From Pseudomonas oryzihabitans (GTDB lineage: Bacteria > Pseudomonadota > Gammaproteobacteria > Pseudomonadales > Pseudomonadaceae): a stretch of 64,000 nt of DNA. The position numbers and the translations under genes were made by a program. Numbering within the stretch: the stretch's first letter is position 1; each line of letters begins with the position of its first letter. Below are positions 32,090 through 41,199 of this stretch, piece by piece. The stretch spans positions 1,748,501-1,812,500 of the forward strand of contig NZ_CP102428.1 in NCBI RefSeq assembly GCF_024652905.1, read 5' to 3'. Under the pieces are notes generated by a model. The model did no database searches and was not told where the DNA came from. It was given only the letters and a program-made list of their open reading frames with translations.

Positions 32090-33343
32090 TTACCCGAGGC
32101 GATTCTTCACCAGACGGCCACCTTGCAGGATGACGTCGAGTCTTTCGCCCTGCCCCACCAGACAGGAGATATCAGCCAGCGGATCGCCATCCACGACCAG
32201 CAGATCGGCCAGGGCTCCGGTCGCGATACAACCCAGTTCGCCCTCGCGTTCAAGGATGCGTGCCGCGACACTGGTGGCGCTGCGCAAGGCCTCCAGATTG
32301 CCCAGCACCTCGGCGCGGATGCGCAGTTCCTGCGTCTGGTATTCGTGCATCTCGCCCAGCAGGTCGGAGCCGTAGCCCATGGGTACGCCCGCCTCGGCGA
32401 AGAATTCCAGGGCGCGACGGCCCGCCAGGCGGACGTCTTCGATCTTGGCCACGGAATCCGCTGGCAGCCCATAGCGGGCGCCGTGCTCGGCGAGCATCTC
32501 GTAGGTCACCTGGGTGGGCACGGCGAAGGCGCCCCGTTCGCGCATCAACTGCGCCGTCTCCCGGTCGACCAGATTGCCGTGCTCGATGGTGCGCACCCCG
32601 CACGCCACGGCACGGCGAATGGCCCGGGCGGTATAGGCATGGGCCATCACATAGGTGTTGGCCGCCTCAGCTTCCTCGACGATGGCACGAATCTCGGCTT
32701 CGCTGTACTGGGTATTGGCGATGGGATCGGTAGGCGAGGAAACACCGCCGGAGGCCATGATCTTGATCTGGCTGGCGCCCTGCTGCAGTTCTTCGCGCAC
32801 CGCCTTGCGCACGTTGTCCACCCCGTCAACCACCCGGGCGATGGCGCCAGCACGGAAGCAGCAACTGCACGGTTCGTTCAGCAGCAGTTCCCCACGCGCC
32901 CGCATGTCCCCGTGGCCGCCGGTCTGCGACAGCGCCTTGCCGGAGGCGAAGATCCGCGGGCCTGGCACCAGCCCCAGAGCGATGGATCGTGCCAGTGCCC
33001 AGTCCGCGCCGCCGGCATCGCGGACGGTAGTGAAGCCGCGCTCGAGCATCGCGCCCAGAATGGGCAGGGCGCGGTACATGATGATGGCGTTGGGCTGCAG
33101 GGCGTTGAAACCCAGGTTGGCACTGGACGCCAGTACATGTACGTGGCAATCGATGAGGCCCGGCATCAGGGTGCGACCCCCGAGGTCGATGACCGTGGCA
33201 GCGGCCGGTGGAGTAGCGCCCTGGTCACGGACCGCGGTGATGCGCTCACCTTCCACCAGGACTTCCTTGCCGGTGATCAGGGTGCCGCTCGCCAGATCCA
33301 GCAGCTTGCCGTTGCGCAGCAGTAGAGAGGTGCTTTGAGTCAT
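32090..33343 (-). CDS. Metal-dependent amidohydrolase (imidazolonepropionase/Xaa-Pro dipeptidase-like)
   Basis: The 417-residue TIM-barrel hydrolase has metal ligands H67 and H69 (DCHVHV), a likely carboxylated lysine K194 (KIMASGG), H235 (MAHAYT), H255 (TIEHGNL) and a late aspartate (GYGSD). This set is typical of the imidazolonepropionase-like amidohydrolases that cut cyclic amides or dipeptides. No signal peptide is present. Its start overlaps the MFS transporter stop as ATGA, so uptake and hydrolysis of the same compound are likely linked. Confidence 0.85.
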   Translation of the reverse strand: MTQSTSLLLRNGKLLDLASGTLITGKEVLVEGERITAVRDQGATPPAAATVIDLGGRTLMPGLIDCHVHVLASSANLGFNALQPNAIIMYRALPILGAMLERGFTTVRDAGGADWALARSIALGLVPGPRIFASGKALSQTGGHGDMRARGELLLNEPCSCCFRAGAIARVVDGVDNVRKAVREELQQGASQIKIMASGGVSSPTDPIANTQYSEAEIRAIVEEAEAANTYVMAHAYTARAIRRAVACGVRTIEHGNLVDRETAQLMRERGAFAVPTQVTYEMLAEHGARYGLPADSVAKIEDVRLAGRRALEFFAEAGVPMGYGSDLLGEMHEYQTQELRIRAEVLGNLEALRSATSVAARILEREGELGCIATGALADLLVVDGDPLADISCLVGQGERLDVILQGGRLVKNRLG

Positions 33344-34647
33344 GCGGATTCTCCCGATGGTTGGCCGCTGGTGGCATCGCGGAACAGCGCGGCGCCCCCG
33401 GCACTGATGGCCGCCGCGAACATGATGTAGAAGGCCGGCGCCAGCGGGCTGCCGGTAGCGGCGATCAGCCAGGTCACGGTAAAGGTGGCGAAGCCGCCGA
33501 ACAGGGTCACGGCGAAGTTGTAGGCCACCGACAGTCCGGTGGAGAGCACCCGCGTCGGCAACAATTCGCCGAAGGCTGCCAGCAGACCGCCCAGATAGCC
33601 GGAGATCAGCAGCCCCAGCACGGCCTGGAACACCAGCAGGGAAGGCAGGCCCGGCCAGCGATTGAGCATCCAGAACAGCGGCCAGGCGGCGCAGAAGATG
33701 GCCACGGCCGACCCCAGCAGCCAGGGTCGCTTGCCATGGCGATCTGCCAGGCGCCCTACCAGGGGCGTCGCCACCAGCAGCACCAGGCCACCGAGTACAC
33801 CGGCGGTGAAGCCCAGGCCACTGGGCAGGCCCAGCACCCGAGTAGAGTAGGACGGCAGGTAGAACAGCACGGAGTAGGTGCAGACCGTCCAGAGCACGAC
33901 CATGGAAAAGGTAATGGCGGTCTGGCGGGGATAGATGCGCACTACCTCCCGCAGCGGCGACTGGGCACGCTCGACGGAGGCATAGGCAGGGGTTTCGTCG
34001 ATGCGGCTACGGATGTAGAAACCGACGGGGCCGATCAGGGAGCCGAACAGGAACGGCAGGCGCCAACCCCAGCTCTCAAGTTGCTCCGGGGTCAGCAACG
34101 CCGACAGCAGCGCGCCGGCGCCTGCACCCAGGGCGACCGCCACCCCGATGCTGGCCTGGATCCAGCTGGAGTAGTAGGCCTTTTGCCCAGCGGGCGCGTG
34201 TTCGGTAAGAAAGGCGGTCGCGCTGCCCATCTCGCCACCCGCGGAAAAGCCTTGCAGCAAGCGCGCGAAGACGATGAGCGCCGGGGCGAACAGCCCCCAC
34301 TGGGCATAGCCCGGGGTCACGGCGATGATCAGGGTACCGGCGGCCATCAAGAGGATGGTCAGCGACAGCGCCGCCTTGCGACCGCGGCGATCGGAGTAGA
34401 TGCCGAGCAGGATGCCCCCTACTGGCCGCATGAAGAAACCGACGCCAAAGGTGGCCAGGGCCAGCAGATAGGAGGTCAGCTCGTTGGCGCTCGGAAAGAA
34501 CACCTTGGCGATGATCACGGAGAAGAAGCTGTAGACGGTGAAGTCGAACCACTCCAGACCGTTGCCGATCACGGTGGCGACCACCGCCTTGTTGGCCTGG
34601 CGGCGCTGGACGGCGGACGGCTGCGGGAAAGTCATAGCGCTCTGCAT
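33340..34647 (-). CDS. MFS transporter, metabolite:H+ symporter type
   Basis: The 435-residue, 12-helix inner-membrane protein belongs to the metabolite:H+ symporter (shikimate/alpha-ketoglutarate/proline) group, shown by GNGLEWFDFTVYSF in helix 1 and the loop SDRRGRKAAL. The start at 34647 is behind GGGAG. It is translationally coupled to the amidohydrolase, which suggests import of that enzyme's substrate. An organic acid or amide substrate is likely but cannot be named. Confidence 0.88.
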   Translation of the reverse strand: MQSAMTFPQPSAVQRRQANKAVVATVIGNGLEWFDFTVYSFFSVIIAKVFFPSANELTSYLLALATFGVGFFMRPVGGILLGIYSDRRGRKAALSLTILLMAAGTLIIAVTPGYAQWGLFAPALIVFARLLQGFSAGGEMGSATAFLTEHAPAGQKAYYSSWIQASIGVAVALGAGAGALLSALLTPEQLESWGWRLPFLFGSLIGPVGFYIRSRIDETPAYASVERAQSPLREVVRIYPRQTAITFSMVVLWTVCTYSVLFYLPSYSTRVLGLPSGLGFTAGVLGGLVLLVATPLVGRLADRHGKRPWLLGSAVAIFCAAWPLFWMLNRWPGLPSLLVFQAVLGLLISGYLGGLLAAFGELLPTRVLSTGLSVAYNFAVTLFGGFATFTVTWLIAATGSPLAPAFYIMFAAAISAGGAALFRDATSGQPSGESA

Positions 34648-34801
34648 TGTTGGCTCCCTGAATGCGAGTCGCGCAGGAAACTCGGGAGTCCCTGCACCGG
34701 CGACGGCAGTTTCGATAAAGGAAACAGGACGAGGATCTTTGCCCTCTGCCGCCGAGCTTAAGGGGCTACCCGGGACGCAGGAAAACGCTGATTGCAGGGG
34801 T

Positions 34802-34824
34802 TTGCATGCGCCAGGCGCATGCAA
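34802..34824. repeat. Perfect 10-bp inverted repeat beside the LysR stop codon
   Basis: TTGCATGCGC and GCGCATGCAA flank a CAG loop just beyond the LysR stop and about 155 bp before the MFS start. No T-run follows on either strand, so it is either a weak terminator or a protein-binding palindrome. Confidence 0.55.
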
Positions 34825-34830
34825 GAGGGG

Positions 34831-35733
34831 TTAGAGCGACGCGCTCAAGCCGTCGTTCAGCCAGGCTTCGAAACGGCGCGCTGCCAGGCCCGGCTGACGA
34901 TCACCCGGCCACAGCAGGTAGTACCCCCCCTGCCCCTGCACGCATTCGCTACAGGCTTCGACCAGCGAACCCGAGCGCAGGTGGGCATCGATCATGGGGC
35001 GCCAACCCAGGACGATACCGTGGCCGGCAATCGCCAAATCGACCAGGATGGGGTACTGACTCACGGTGAGCCGCTGGCGGATCCGCGGGGCGGGATAGCC
35101 CAGGCGCGCGAACCATTCCGCCCAGGACAGCCAGCGTCGCTGCCCGTCCTCGATCATCAGCAGGCGCCGGTCGAGCAACTCCAGGGGTGACAGTTGCTGC
35201 CCGCCCAGGTATTCCGGGGCGCAATAGGCGCCCACCCATTCGGGAAACAACTGGCGGCCGGCCAATCCCGGGGGCGGCGGCTCCCGCAGGAAATAGAGCG
35301 CCAGATCGAATTCAGGCTTGAGCAGGGTATCGAGGTTGTCGAGCACCCGCAGGCGCACGTCGATGCTGGGAAAGGCGCTGGCGAAACGGCCGATCAGTGG
35401 ACCCAGCCACAGCGCAGCCACGCCCGAGGAGCAGGCCAGTACCAGCTGCTGCTCGCCGCTGAGATCCATGACGTCCGCCGTGGTTTCCGCGAGATCCGCG
35501 AGCAGCTGCTGAACCCGCTCGGCATAGCGCTGCCCGGAGACGGTCAGGTGCAGCCGCTTGTGCTCGCGCCGAAACAGCGCGCGACCGAGAAAGGCCTCCA
35601 GCTGCGCCACCTGACGACTGATGGCGCTCTGCGTGAGGTTGAGCTCCAGCGCCGCCCGGGTAAAGCTGCCAAGCCTGACCGTTGCCTCGAAGGCAATCAA
35701 ATTGGTCAGGGGTGGCAAGGGATCGATACGCAT
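34831..35733 (-). CDS. LysR-family regulator (GcvA-like)
   Basis: The 300-residue regulator has a winged-helix domain at about 8-65 (FTRAALELNLTQSAISRQVAQLE) and a LysR substrate-binding domain of the GcvA group. It lies between the fatty-acid/isoleucine-type operon upstream (65 bp gap) and the MFS-amidohydrolase pair downstream (about 183 bp), all on the same strand. It more likely controls the transporter pair, but either is possible. Confidence 0.88.
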   Translation of the reverse strand: MRIDPLPPLTNLIAFEATVRLGSFTRAALELNLTQSAISRQVAQLEAFLGRALFRREHKRLHLTVSGQRYAERVQQLLADLAETTADVMDLSGEQQLVLACSSGVAALWLGPLIGRFASAFPSIDVRLRVLDNLDTLLKPEFDLALYFLREPPPPGLAGRQLFPEWVGAYCAPEYLGGQQLSPLELLDRRLLMIEDGQRRWLSWAEWFARLGYPAPRIRQRLTVSQYPILVDLAIAGHGIVLGWRPMIDAHLRSGSLVEACSECVQGQGGYYLLWPGDRQPGLAARRFEAWLNDGLSASL

Positions 35734-35798
35734 CCGAGGGCTCTGCGACGCTGGGCGGAAACGGCCAGTCTAGCGCCTCCGAGAAGCGCCGGGTGCGC

Positions 35799-36584
35799 TC
35801 AACGATGCTCGAACTTCGCCGGACGCTTCTCGACGAAGGCGGCCATGCCTTCCTTCTGGTCGGCACTGGCAAACAATGAGTGGAAGACCCGGCGTTCGAA
35901 GCGGATGCCTTCGGCCAGGCTGGTTTCGAAGGCCCGATTGACGCTTTCCTTGAGCAGCAGGGTCGCTGGCAGGGAGCGACTGGCGATACCGCGGGCGGCT
36001 TCCAGGGTGCGCTCCAGCAGCTCATCGGCGGGAAAGACCTGGGCGACCAGGCCGGCGCGTTCGGCTTCGGCGGCCTCCAGCTGTCGACCGGTCAGACACA
36101 GTTCCATGGCCTTGGCCTTGCCCAGGGCACGGGTCAGGCGCTGGGTGCCGCCGATGCCGGGAATGACGCCCAAGGTGATCTCCGGCAGGCCGAAGCGGGC
36201 GGTGTCGGCGGCGTAGATGAAGTCGCACAGCAGCGCCAGTTCGCAGCCACCACCCAGGGCGTAGCCGGCCACGGCGGCGATCAAGGGCTTGCGGCGCTCG
36301 GCGATGCGGTCGGCGACGCGGAAATAGTCGTCCAGATAGATCTGCGGATAACCCTGCCCGGCCATTTCCTTGATGTCGGCGCCGGCGGCGAAGGCCTTGG
36401 CCGAGCCGGTGAGCACCACGCACCCCACCTCGGGATCGGCGTCCAGCCGCGCCAGCATGGAGTCCAACTCAGTGAGTAGCTGGGCATTGAGGGCGTTGAG
36501 CGCCTTGGGTCTGTTGAGGGTGATGAGGGCCACACGGTCCTCGATGTCCAGCAACAGGGTGGATTCGGTAGAGGCTTCGCTCAT
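35799..36584 (-). CDS. Enoyl-CoA hydratase
   Basis: The 261-residue crotonase-fold hydratase has both catalytic glutamates, E115 (GGGCELAL) and E135 (GLPEITLG), and the GIGGTQRL motif. It should hydrate 2-enoyl-CoA esters such as tiglyl-CoA or methacrylyl-CoA. As third gene of the SDR-thiolase-hydratase operon it would serve isoleucine breakdown, and it may also supply the hydration step absent from the mms-type operon. Confidence 0.9.
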   Translation of the reverse strand: MSEASTESTLLLDIEDRVALITLNRPKALNALNAQLLTELDSMLARLDADPEVGCVVLTGSAKAFAAGADIKEMAGQGYPQIYLDDYFRVADRIAERRKPLIAAVAGYALGGGCELALLCDFIYAADTARFGLPEITLGVIPGIGGTQRLTRALGKAKAMELCLTGRQLEAAEAERAGLVAQVFPADELLERTLEAARGIASRSLPATLLLKESVNRAFETSLAEGIRFERRVFHSLFASADQKEGMAAFVEKRPAKFEHR

Positions 36585-36598
36585 GATCTTGTCCTTGT

Positions 36599-37783
36599 CT
36601 AGTCGTTGAGTTCCAGAGCCAGGGCCGTAGCCTCGCCGCCGCCAATGCAGATGGCGGCTACGCCCCGCCGCAGGCCACGCTGGCGCAGTGCCTGGATCAG
36701 GGTCACCAGGATGCGCGCGCCGGAGGCACCGATGGGATGGCCCAGGGCACAGGCACCACCGTGCACGTTCAACCGCTCCGGGTCCAGCCCCAGGGCATCC
36801 TGGGCGGCCAGCGCCACCACGGCGAAGGCTTCGTTGATTTCGAAGAGATCGACATCCGCCAATTGCCAGTCGATGCGTTCGAGCAGCGTGCGAATGGCGC
36901 CGATGGGGGCGGTGGGAAAGTCGCCTGGCGCGCCGGCATGGGCGGCATGGCCACGGATGGTCGCCAGCGGGGTCAGGCCCTCCCGCGCGGCCGTGCTAGC
37001 GCGCATCAGCAGCAGCGCCGCGGCGCCATCGGAGATGGAGCTGGCATTGGCCGCGGTCACGGTGCCGCCTTCGCGGAAAGCCGGCTTGAGCGTAGGAATC
37101 CGCGCAGGGTCGGCGCGGCGGGGTTGCTCGTCGGTGTCGAGGCGCAGGGTCTCCTTGCGCGTCACCACCTCCACCGGGACGATCTCGGCGGCGAAGGCGC
37201 CGCTGGCCTGGGCCTGACGTGCCCGTGCGAGAGACTGCTGAGCATAGGCATCCTGGCGTTCGCGGCCGATGCCCAGACGTGCGGCGCAATCCTCGGCGAA
37301 GGTCCCCATCAGGCGCCCGGGTTCATAGGCATCTTCCAGGCCGTCGAGAAACATGCTGTCGATCAGGGCGCCATGGCCAAGGCGATAGCCGCTGCGGGCC
37401 TTTTCCAGCAGATAGGGCGCACGGCTCATGCTTTCCATGCCGCCCGCCACCACCACCTCGGCGCTGCCAGCGCGCAGCAGGTCGTGACCGAGGATGGCCG
37501 CCTGCATGCCCGAACCGCACATCTTGTTCAGGGTGGTGCAGCGCGTGCTCTGGGCCAGACCGGCGCCAAGCGTCGCCTGGCGTGCCGGTGCCTGGCCGAG
37601 GCCGGCGGGCAGCACGCAGCCCAGCAGCACCTCGTCGACCCGTTCCGGCGACCAGCCCGCCCGCTCCAGTACCGCGCGGACCACGGCACTGCCCAGTTGC
37701 GGCGCCGAGAGCGCCGCCAGTTCGCCACCCAGGGCGCCCATGGGCGTACGGGCGGCGGCGACGATGACAATGGGATCATTCAT
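36599..37783 (-). CDS. Acetyl-CoA acyltransferase (thiolase)
   Basis: The 394-residue thiolase has nucleophile C89 (NKMCGSGMQA), H349 (GGACALGHPIGASG) and C379 (AICIGGGEA). It should cleave acetoacetyl-CoA or 2-methylacetoacetyl-CoA. It lies between an HSD10-like dehydrogenase (10-base gap) and an enoyl-CoA hydratase (14-base gap), which favours the isoleucine pathway, giving acetyl-CoA and propionyl-CoA. Confidence 0.92.
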   Translation of the reverse strand: MNDPIVIVAAARTPMGALGGELAALSAPQLGSAVVRAVLERAGWSPERVDEVLLGCVLPAGLGQAPARQATLGAGLAQSTRCTTLNKMCGSGMQAAILGHDLLRAGSAEVVVAGGMESMSRAPYLLEKARSGYRLGHGALIDSMFLDGLEDAYEPGRLMGTFAEDCAARLGIGRERQDAYAQQSLARARQAQASGAFAAEIVPVEVVTRKETLRLDTDEQPRRADPARIPTLKPAFREGGTVTAANASSISDGAAALLLMRASTAAREGLTPLATIRGHAAHAGAPGDFPTAPIGAIRTLLERIDWQLADVDLFEINEAFAVVALAAQDALGLDPERLNVHGGACALGHPIGASGARILVTLIQALRQRGLRRGVAAICIGGGEATALALELND

Positions 37784-37793
37784 GGCGATTCTC

Positions 37794-38561
37794 CTAGCGC
37801 GGGGCCATGCGCAGGGCGCCGTCCAGACGGATCACCTCACCGTTGAGCATGGAGTTCTCGATGATGTGGCGGACCAGGGCGGCGAATTCCTCGCCGCGAC
37901 CGAGCCGCGGCGGAAAGGGCACGTTGGCGGCCAGGGCCTCGCGGACCTCGGGGGTCATGCCGGCCATCATGGGTGTCTCGAAGACACCCGGCGCTATGGT
38001 CATGACCCGGATGCCCTGCCCGGCCAGTTCGCGCGCTGCCGGCAGGGTGAGAGAGGCGACACCGCCCTTGGAGGCCGCATAGGCCGCCTGGCCGATCTGG
38101 CCGTCGAAGGCGGCGATGGAGGCGGTGTTGATGATCACCCCGCGCTCGCCACCGGCATCGGCCTCGCCCTTGGCCATGGCGGCCGCGGCCAGGCGCAGAA
38201 CGTTGAAGCTGCCCACCAGGTTGACCGTGACGATACGAGCGAAGGCGGCGAGATCATGGGGACCGTTGCGTCCGAGGATGCGGGCGCCACCGACGATACC
38301 GGCGCAATTGACCGCGCCCTGCAGACTGCCCCAGCGAGCCAGTACGGTATCGATGGCCGCGCTCAGGGCCTCGGCATCGGTCACGTCCACCGGCAGCGCC
38401 AGGGCCCGCTCACCCAGTCGTTCCGACTGGGCCTGCACAGCATCGGCCTGCAGATCCAACAGCGCCACCCGGGCGCCTGCCGCGGTCAGTACCTCGGCCG
38501 TAGCGGCGCCCAGGCCGGAGCCGGCGCCGGTTACCAGAAAGGTTCGCTCGTCGATGCGCAT
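37794..38561 (-). CDS. SDR 3-hydroxyacyl-CoA dehydrogenase (HSD10-like)
   Basis: The 255-residue short-chain dehydrogenase has TGAGSGLG at 11-18, the NAG-type motif as NCAG, and the YAASKGG active site. It closely resembles type-2 3-hydroxyacyl-CoA (2-methyl-3-hydroxybutyryl-CoA) dehydrogenases. The start was set at 38561 (MRIDERTFLV). It leads the operon with thiolase and hydratase, matching the later steps of isoleucine oxidation. Confidence 0.9.
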   Translation of the reverse strand: MRIDERTFLVTGAGSGLGAATAEVLTAAGARVALLDLQADAVQAQSERLGERALALPVDVTDAEALSAAIDTVLARWGSLQGAVNCAGIVGGARILGRNGPHDLAAFARIVTVNLVGSFNVLRLAAAAMAKGEADAGGERGVIINTASIAAFDGQIGQAAYAASKGGVASLTLPAARELAGQGIRVMTIAPGVFETPMMAGMTPEVREALAANVPFPPRLGRGEEFAALVRHIIENSMLNGEVIRLDGALRMAPR

Positions 38562-38626
38562 GATGACACTCCCCAGGGTGGTGTCTGCATCTTCGATCCT
38601 CGACAGAGGTCGGACAAGGGCCAGAA

Positions 38627-38645
38627 CGCTCAGCCGTGCTGAGCG
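38627..38645 (-). terminator. Possible hairpin terminator after the second SDR gene
   Basis: CGCTCAGC and GCTGAGCG form a perfect 8-bp stem around CGT, 15 bp after the SDR stop. There is no clear T-tract, so it could instead be a regulatory hairpin in the next operon's leader. Confidence 0.4.
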
Positions 38646-38659
38646 ATCCGGTTCCTCGC

Positions 38660-39337
38660 TCACCAGGGCAGGGCTTGCCCCTGATAGTCGAGAAAGGCGC
38701 TGCCGCTTTGGCCGGCCCGGGCGTCGATAGTCGCGACCAGACCCGCGACGCTATCGGCCACCTCGACCGGCGCCTTGTCGCCACCCAGTTCGGTGCGGAC
38801 CCAGCCCGGGTGCAGCGCCAGCACCGCGAAAGCCGGCTGCCGCCCAACTACCCAGCTCTGCAGCAGGCTGTTCAGCGCTGCCTTGCTGGCGCCATAGAGC
38901 GGCATCTCGGCGGCCCGCGCCAAGCTGACGCTGCCCATCTGCGAACTCAGGCAGGCCACAACCCCCTCGGCTGCCATCCGTGGCGCCAGGGCATCCAGCA
39001 ACCGCAGGGGCGCCACGGCATTGGTGAGGAACAGCTCGCCCAGCTCCGCGACGCTGGCCCGCTGCCCGTTCTCTTCTGCCGGGCCCATGATGCCGGCATT
39101 GACGATCAGCCGCTCCAGCGCGCCGTCACCCAGCTCGTCCAGGAGTCGTGTGCCCAGGTCAGGATCACGCAGATCGCCGGTCACCACCCGCAACCGCCCC
39201 TTGGCGGCCGCGGCCAGGGCATCCAACGCCGCATTCGGCGTTCGCACCACCGCCAACACCCGAGCACCTTGCGCCAGATATCGCTCCACCAGCCCCAAGC
39301 CTATGCCCCGCGAGGCACCTATCACCCAGACATTCAT
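38660..39337 (-). CDS. SDR-family oxidoreductase, 225 aa
   Basis: This short-chain dehydrogenase has GASRGIG at 7-13, NAGI, and PLYGASKAAL as the active-site motif. It resembles the CsgA/sniffer-like group of small SDRs of uncertain substrate. It starts 10 bases after tyrS on the same strand, so it is probably co-transcribed with it, a pairing without obvious metabolic logic. Confidence 0.85.
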   Translation of the reverse strand: MNVWVIGASRGIGLGLVERYLAQGARVLAVVRTPNAALDALAAAAKGRLRVVTGDLRDPDLGTRLLDELGDGALERLIVNAGIMGPAEENGQRASVAELGELFLTNAVAPLRLLDALAPRMAAEGVVACLSSQMGSVSLARAAEMPLYGASKAALNSLLQSWVVGRQPAFAVLALHPGWVRTELGGDKAPVEVADSVAGLVATIDARAGQSGSAFLDYQGQALPW

Positions 39338-39347
39338 AGCCTTCTCC

Positions 39348-40592
39348 TCAGTCCACCAACGTGATGCGCAAATGCCGTTTCTTGCCCAGACTCACCCGCC
39401 GGCCGGCGTCGCTCGCCGTCAGCAGGACATCGGGGTCCAGCACCGGTTGCTCGTCCAGCCGCAGGCCACCGCCCTCTGCCAGCCGGCGGACCGCACTGCG
39501 CGACGGTTGCAGTCCCGCTTCGACCAGCAACTCCACCAGGGTGACGCCTGCGTCCAGCTGCCGGCGGCTCAGGACGACCTCCGGCAATTGACCCGCGCCG
39601 TCGCGAGCGGCGAACACCTCGGCGGCCGCGGCCTCGGCCTCGCGCTGGGCCCGCTCGCCATGGGCCAGTCGGGTCGCCTCGTTGGCCAGCACGGTCTTGG
39701 CCAGGTTGATCTCCGCCCCACCCAGGGCGCCGAGCCGCCGGACCTCGTCCAGCGGCAACTCGGTGAACAGCGCCAGGAAACGCTCGACATCGGCATCGTC
39801 GCAGTTGCGCCAGAATTGCCAGAAGTCGAAGGCCGACAGTCGCTCCTCGTTGAGCCAGACCGCGCCCTGGGCCGACTTGCCCATCTTGCGGCCGTCACGG
39901 GTGGCCAGCAGCGGCATGGTCAGGCCATAGAGTTGGGGACCGCCCTGCCGGCGCGACAGCTCCACACCGTTGATGATGTTGGCCCACTGGTCCGCGCCGC
40001 CTAGTTGCAGGGTGCAGCCATAGCGCCGCGACAGCTCGACGAAGTCGTAGGCCTGCAGCAGGGTGTAGCCGAATTCCTCGAAGGACAGCGAGTGCTCGCG
40101 GTCGAGACGATTCTTGATGGCATCGAAGGTGAGCAGCCGGTTGATGGAAAAATGCCGGCCGACGGCGCCGAGAAAATCCAGGTAGCCCAGGCCGTCGAGC
40201 CACTCGGCGTTGTCCACCACCTGGGCACGACCGTGGCCATCGCCCACTTCGAGATAGCGGTGAAAGGCATTGGCGATGCCGGCCATGTTCAGGGCGATCT
40301 GGCCGTCGGTGAGTACCGGGCGACTGCTGTCGCGGAAACTGGGGTCGCCGATGCGGGTGGTGGCACCACCGATCAGCAAGAGGATGGGATGGCCGGCACG
40401 CTGCAGCCAGCGCATCAGCATCAGGCCCTGCAGATGGCCGACATGGAGGCTGTCGGCGGTGGCGTCGAAGCCGAGATAGCCGGTCACCGGCCCTGCGGCG
40501 AAGGCGCGCGCAAGGCCGTCCCGGTCGGTGGTCTGGTGAATGAAACCGCGGGCTTCGAGGGTGGTGAGCAGGTCTTGCGTGGTGCTGTCCAT
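39348..40592 (-). CDS. tyrS: Tyrosyl-tRNA synthetase
   Basis: TyrRS charges tRNA-Tyr. The 414-residue class I enzyme has HVGH at 50-53 (HIGH box), KMGKS near 237-241 (KMSKS box) and a C-terminal S4-like RNA-binding domain (about 350-414). The tyrosine-binding GGADQWANI motif is intact. Pseudomonads may carry two TyrRS genes, and I cannot tell which this is. A long imperfect inverted repeat lies 50 bp upstream. Confidence 0.93.
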   Translation of the reverse strand: MDSTTQDLLTTLEARGFIHQTTDRDGLARAFAAGPVTGYLGFDATADSLHVGHLQGLMLMRWLQRAGHPILLLIGGATTRIGDPSFRDSSRPVLTDGQIALNMAGIANAFHRYLEVGDGHGRAQVVDNAEWLDGLGYLDFLGAVGRHFSINRLLTFDAIKNRLDREHSLSFEEFGYTLLQAYDFVELSRRYGCTLQLGGADQWANIINGVELSRRQGGPQLYGLTMPLLATRDGRKMGKSAQGAVWLNEERLSAFDFWQFWRNCDDADVERFLALFTELPLDEVRRLGALGGAEINLAKTVLANEATRLAHGERAQREAEAAAAEVFAARDGAGQLPEVVLSRRQLDAGVTLVELLVEAGLQPSRSAVRRLAEGGGLRLDEQPVLDPDVLLTASDAGRRVSLGKKRHLRITLVD

Positions 40593-40641
40593 GGGGTCTC
40601 CTGTGGCTGGACGGTGCCAGGGAGACCGGGAGAAGTTGCCT

Positions 40642-40670
40642 TGACCGAGCCGCCCTAGGCGGTTCGGTCA
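40642..40670 (-). promoter_or_regulatory. Inverted repeat in the tyrS upstream region
   Basis: A 13-bp stem with one mismatch (TGACCGA-x-CCGCC) lies about 50 bp before tyrS. No T-run follows, so it is more likely an operator or RNA structure affecting tyrS, or the end of an upstream transcript. Confidence 0.4.
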
Positions 40671-40683
40671 TGCAGCGCAGTAC

Positions 40684-40947
40684 CTACCACCCGATGTTGG
40701 TCAGGTAGCAGTAATAGGCGCTGATGGGGCAAAGAAAGGTTCGCATGGGTCGCCACGCTACCGGCTCGCCTGCCGCTTGGCAACTGCGAACCGCTCGCAC
40801 TGCCGCTTCGACCAGATGTCGCACCTCCTCTGGCAGCGGCTGAACGAACAGCGAGAGTGGCGTTCCGACTCCTGTCCTTTGCCAGCAGTATCGAGACGCA
40901 GAGATGAACGTACCCGCTCCACCCCGCGAGATCCCCAGCACCGGCAT
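40684..40947 (-). CDS. Possible hypothetical protein, 87 aa (low confidence)
   Basis: A minus-strand frame from ATG 40947 encodes 87 residues with a plausible helical stretch (EEVRHLVEAAVRAVRSCQ) and a Cys/Tyr-rich end (CPISAYYCYLTNIGW). Its third codon positions are less GC-rich than neighbouring genes, and no family is recognised. Several frames are open here, so this may be chance; otherwise 40671-41003 holds nothing recognisable. Confidence 0.3.
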   Translation of the reverse strand: MPVLGISRGGAGTFISASRYCWQRTGVGTPLSLFVQPLPEEVRHLVEAAVRAVRSCQAAGEPVAWRPMRTFLCPISAYYCYLTNIGW

Positions 40948-41003
40948 GGCAGTCCCAGGCGTACCTGGACATGGAAAAGCCTTTGCGTGAGAGGATCCCC
41001 CCA

Positions 41004-41087
41004 ATGAAATGCATTACCCCAGCCAACCTGCTGTTGCTGCTGCTCTGCCTCACGGTGCTGGCCTACGCCACCGACCTGATCGGCTAG
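41004..41087 (+). CDS. Possible small membrane protein, 27 aa
   Basis: A 27-codon ORF starting at ATG 41004 encodes one hydrophobic helix (LLLLLLCLTVLAYA) with polar ends. GAGAGG lies about 9 bases upstream. It precedes the GAF-domain gene by about 110 bp. Small single-helix proteins are often missed; this one is plausible but unproven. Confidence 0.4.
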   Translation: MKCITPANLLLLLLCLTVLAYATDLIG

Positions 41088-41199
41088 ACGAGACCTGACC
41101 GTCCGGACGGTCAATCGGGTGGCATGGCAGGGCCACGGTTGCCCTCGGCCGTCTCTTGGCCTAGCGTTCAGGGCCTGTCCGTCAGAGAACTACAGCGTC

